Source: Streptomyces sp. DH41 (GTDB lineage Bacteria > Actinomycetota > Actinomycetes > Streptomycetales > Streptomycetaceae). Taken from it: DNA of 64,000 nt. A model generated the notes under the pieces. It ran no database searches and had not been told where the DNA came from. It saw only the letters and a list, made by a program, of their open reading frames with translations. The stretch spans positions 423,090-487,089 of the forward strand of contig NZ_JARVKY010000003.1 in the NCBI RefSeq assembly GCF_029813785.1, written 5' to 3'. This document shows positions 62,255 to 64,000 of the stretch, in pieces (position 1 is the first letter of the stretch; the number at the start of each line of letters is the position of its first letter). Both the position numbers and the translations under genes were made by a program.

Positions 62255-63958
62255 TCAGGCATGGAGAGTAAATACGTACATGCCTTGAGTTCCACCCGCG
62301 ACGAGATCGTGACTGGTTGCCCAAGCGCAGGTGAGTAGTTGCCCCTCGGTCCGGGCGATGGCTACGGTGCGTCCTTCGGGGGCGTTCCAGACCCTTACCG
62401 TGGAGTCGGCGCTGGTGGTGGCGATCCAGCGTCCGTCAGGGGATATCGCCACCGATGTCACGGGGCCGGTATGGCCGGTGAGTGTGGCGGTGCAGGTTCC
62501 CGAGGTCGGGTCCCAGATGCGCACCTCGCGGTCCTCCCCGGTGGTGGCGACCCAGGATCCAGCGGGGGAGAACGCCACGGACGTCACTGAGCCGGTGTGC
62601 CCTCGAAGGACGGTTACGCTGTTCCTGGTCGTCGGGTCCCAGATTCGCACGACCGCGTCTTGCCTGCCGACGGTGGCGACCCAAACTCCGTCGGAGGAGA
62701 TCGCCACCGATCTTACCGGCTTGCTGTGAGCGGTGAGGGTGCTGGTGCGGGTTTCGGTGTCTCCGTCCCACACCTCCAGCGTCCCCGCATCCGTGCCGGC
62801 GGCAATCCATGTGCCGTCGGGTGCGATCGCCACGGCTGTCGCCTTGCTGCCGTGGCGGTCCCCGACGGTGGTGCGGAGATTGCCGGTGGCCATTTCCCAG
62901 ATCTTCACGCGGTCGTCGTATTTAGAAGTGGTGGCAACCCAGGCGCCGTTCGGCGATACGGCAAGCGACGTCGTGGAGTGATCGCTCTCAGTCAGAGTAG
63001 CTGTGCAGACACGGGTCGTCCGGTTCCAAATCTGCACCTTCCGGCCGGCTGTGGCGATCTGGGTTCCGTCCGAAGATGCTGCCGTCACCATCACATGGCC
63101 GCTGTGCGGGGTCTCCGGCCCCACCGACTCTTCGTCGTGATCCCAGATCCGCACTGACCCGTCGCTGCCGCCGGTCAGGATCCAGCGTCCGTCGGGGGAT
63201 ATCGCCAGCGACGTCACGGAGCCGGCATGGCCCGCAAGAGTGGCGGTGCAATCACCGGTGCTCATGTCCCAGACTTCTACCGATCCGTCACGGCTGCCTG
63301 TGACCAGCCAGGTTCCGTCCGGGGAAAGCGCGGCAACCACCCCTCTGAAGCTGGGCCCGCCGAAGAATGACTGCTCCGCATCTACGAATTCGTATTGGTG
63401 CCATGTCCGGACCCACCCGTCGTCGCTGCCGCTTACGGCGAGCCGGGTACCGTCGCGGGAGAGCACTGCCGAGCGCGTACCCCTGTGCGCGGTCAGGGTG
63501 ATGGAGGATCCAGTGGCCTGTTCCCATAGTCGAACCGATCCATCGCCGACGGTGGCGAGCCATGCCCCGCCCGGGAAGATCGCTACAGAGTCCACGGACT
63601 GGGTATGACCTGAAGTGCCGGTAAGCGTAGTGGGTCGGGACCCACCTGTCGGATCCCAGATCCGTACTGCCCCGTCACTGCCACCCGTGGCCAGCCAAAG
63701 TCCGTCGGAGGAGACGGCCACCGAGCGTACTCCGCCCTTGTGCGCCGGGATGGTATCGGTGCAGGTACCAGTGGCTCGGCTCCAGATCCGCACAGTGCCG
63801 TCGCTTCCGCCGGTGGCCAGTCGGGTTCCGTCCGGGAAAATGGCCACCGAGGTGAACCTGCCCTTTGGGGAGGTAACTGCCTGTTCTCTATCCGCTCGCG
63901 TGGTCGGGCAGGTTCGAACGGGGTCCTGATTCGGATGAGTTGTCCGGGTCGGGTGCAT
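62255..63958 (-). CDS. WD40-repeat protein, at least 567 aa
   Basis: Counting from ATG 63958 there are about a dozen WD-type repeats of 40-44 residues, recognisable by (SVA)xSPDGxWxATGGxDGxVRIWD and a GHxGxVTSVA turn, enough for one large or two seven-bladed propellers. The frame remains open upstream to base 64000 (LDIRELPRGPSF before the Met), and no good ribosome site precedes the ATG, so the gene may continue beyond the window, perhaps with an NTPase, kinase or protease domain as in many streptomycete WD40 proteins. Such propellers scaffold protein complexes. No catalytic domain is visible in the part seen. Confidence 0.88.
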   Translation of the reverse strand: MHPTRTTHPNQDPVRTCPTTRADREQAVTSPKGRFTSVAIFPDGTRLATGGSDGTVRIWSRATGTCTDTIPAHKGGVRSVAVSSDGLWLATGGSDGAVRIWDPTGGSRPTTLTGTSGHTQSVDSVAIFPGGAWLATVGDGSVRLWEQATGSSITLTAHRGTRSAVLSRDGTRLAVSGSDDGWVRTWHQYEFVDAEQSFFGGPSFRGVVAALSPDGTWLVTGSRDGSVEVWDMSTGDCTATLAGHAGSVTSLAISPDGRWILTGGSDGSVRIWDHDEESVGPETPHSGHVMVTAASSDGTQIATAGRKVQIWNRTTRVCTATLTESDHSTTSLAVSPNGAWVATTSKYDDRVKIWEMATGNLRTTVGDRHGSKATAVAIAPDGTWIAAGTDAGTLEVWDGDTETRTSTLTAHSKPVRSVAISSDGVWVATVGRQDAVVRIWDPTTRNSVTVLRGHTGSVTSVAFSPAGSWVATTGEDREVRIWDPTSGTCTATLTGHTGPVTSVAISPDGRWIATTSADSTVRVWNAPEGRTVAIARTEGQLLTCAWATSHDLVAGGTQGMYVFTLHA

Positions 63959-64000
63959 GAAGGAAGGGCCTCTTGGTAGCTCGCGGATGTCGAGTCCAGC

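Overview
The window looks like accessory DNA from a Streptomyces or close actinomycete. GC is very high, third codon positions are almost always G or C, GTG/TTG starts and 1-17 bp gene overlaps are common, and nearly every family is a typical streptomycete one. I saw no rRNA, tRNA or CRISPR array.

The left edge (0-9 kb) is mostly debris: the 5' part of a CYP152-like P450, a cold-shock gene, a truncated phosphomannose-isomerase-like gene, a decayed integrase, an apparently intact tyrosine integrase (3638-4774), a pirin 3' fragment, and pieces of a nuclease-like protein and a Ser/Thr kinase. A complete QatABCD anti-phage system follows (8974-13520), then a pentapeptide-repeat membrane protein and a dead IS5-type element.

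The centre (15.4-54.1 kb) is a catabolic and transport region. Twin clusters at 15.5-20 kb and 41-45.3 kb each carry a MaoC hydratase, an amidohydrolase, an SDR dehydrogenase and a divergent MarR regulator. They resemble the CoA-dependent p-hydroxycinnamate side-chain pathway known from Rhodococcus. Copy 1 has a complete CoA ligase; copy 2 keeps only the ligase tail but has an acyl-CoA dehydrogenase. Both divergent promoters carry the same CAGGA-N-TCCTG-type palindromes. Between them lie a dipeptide-type ABC transporter with its solute-binding lipoprotein, a CocE-like hydrolase, an amidase and a TetR regulator, linked by a shared 15-bp site at three promoters. Also present are an aminotransferase with an AEC transporter, a CGNR regulator, a two-component system and an MMPL exporter. 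After copy 2 come an IclR regulator and MatC-like transporter facing a LeuC/LeuD/RraA/indolepyruvate-oxidoreductase operon; two near-identical 17-bp palindromes lie in their shared promoter region.

The right part (54-62 kb) holds a Gabija-like OLD-nuclease/UvrD-helicase pair that is dead several times over. The nuclease has frameshifts, and the helicase has two adjacent stop codons and a 1319-bp IS3-family insertion that can be excised on paper to restore the frame exactly. Further transposon and exonuclease scraps follow. A second pirin 3' fragment with about 470 bp of downstream sequence repeats the one beside the integrase, so two related direct repeats bracket about 56.6 kb. The window ends in a large WD40-repeat gene whose frame is open to the right edge.
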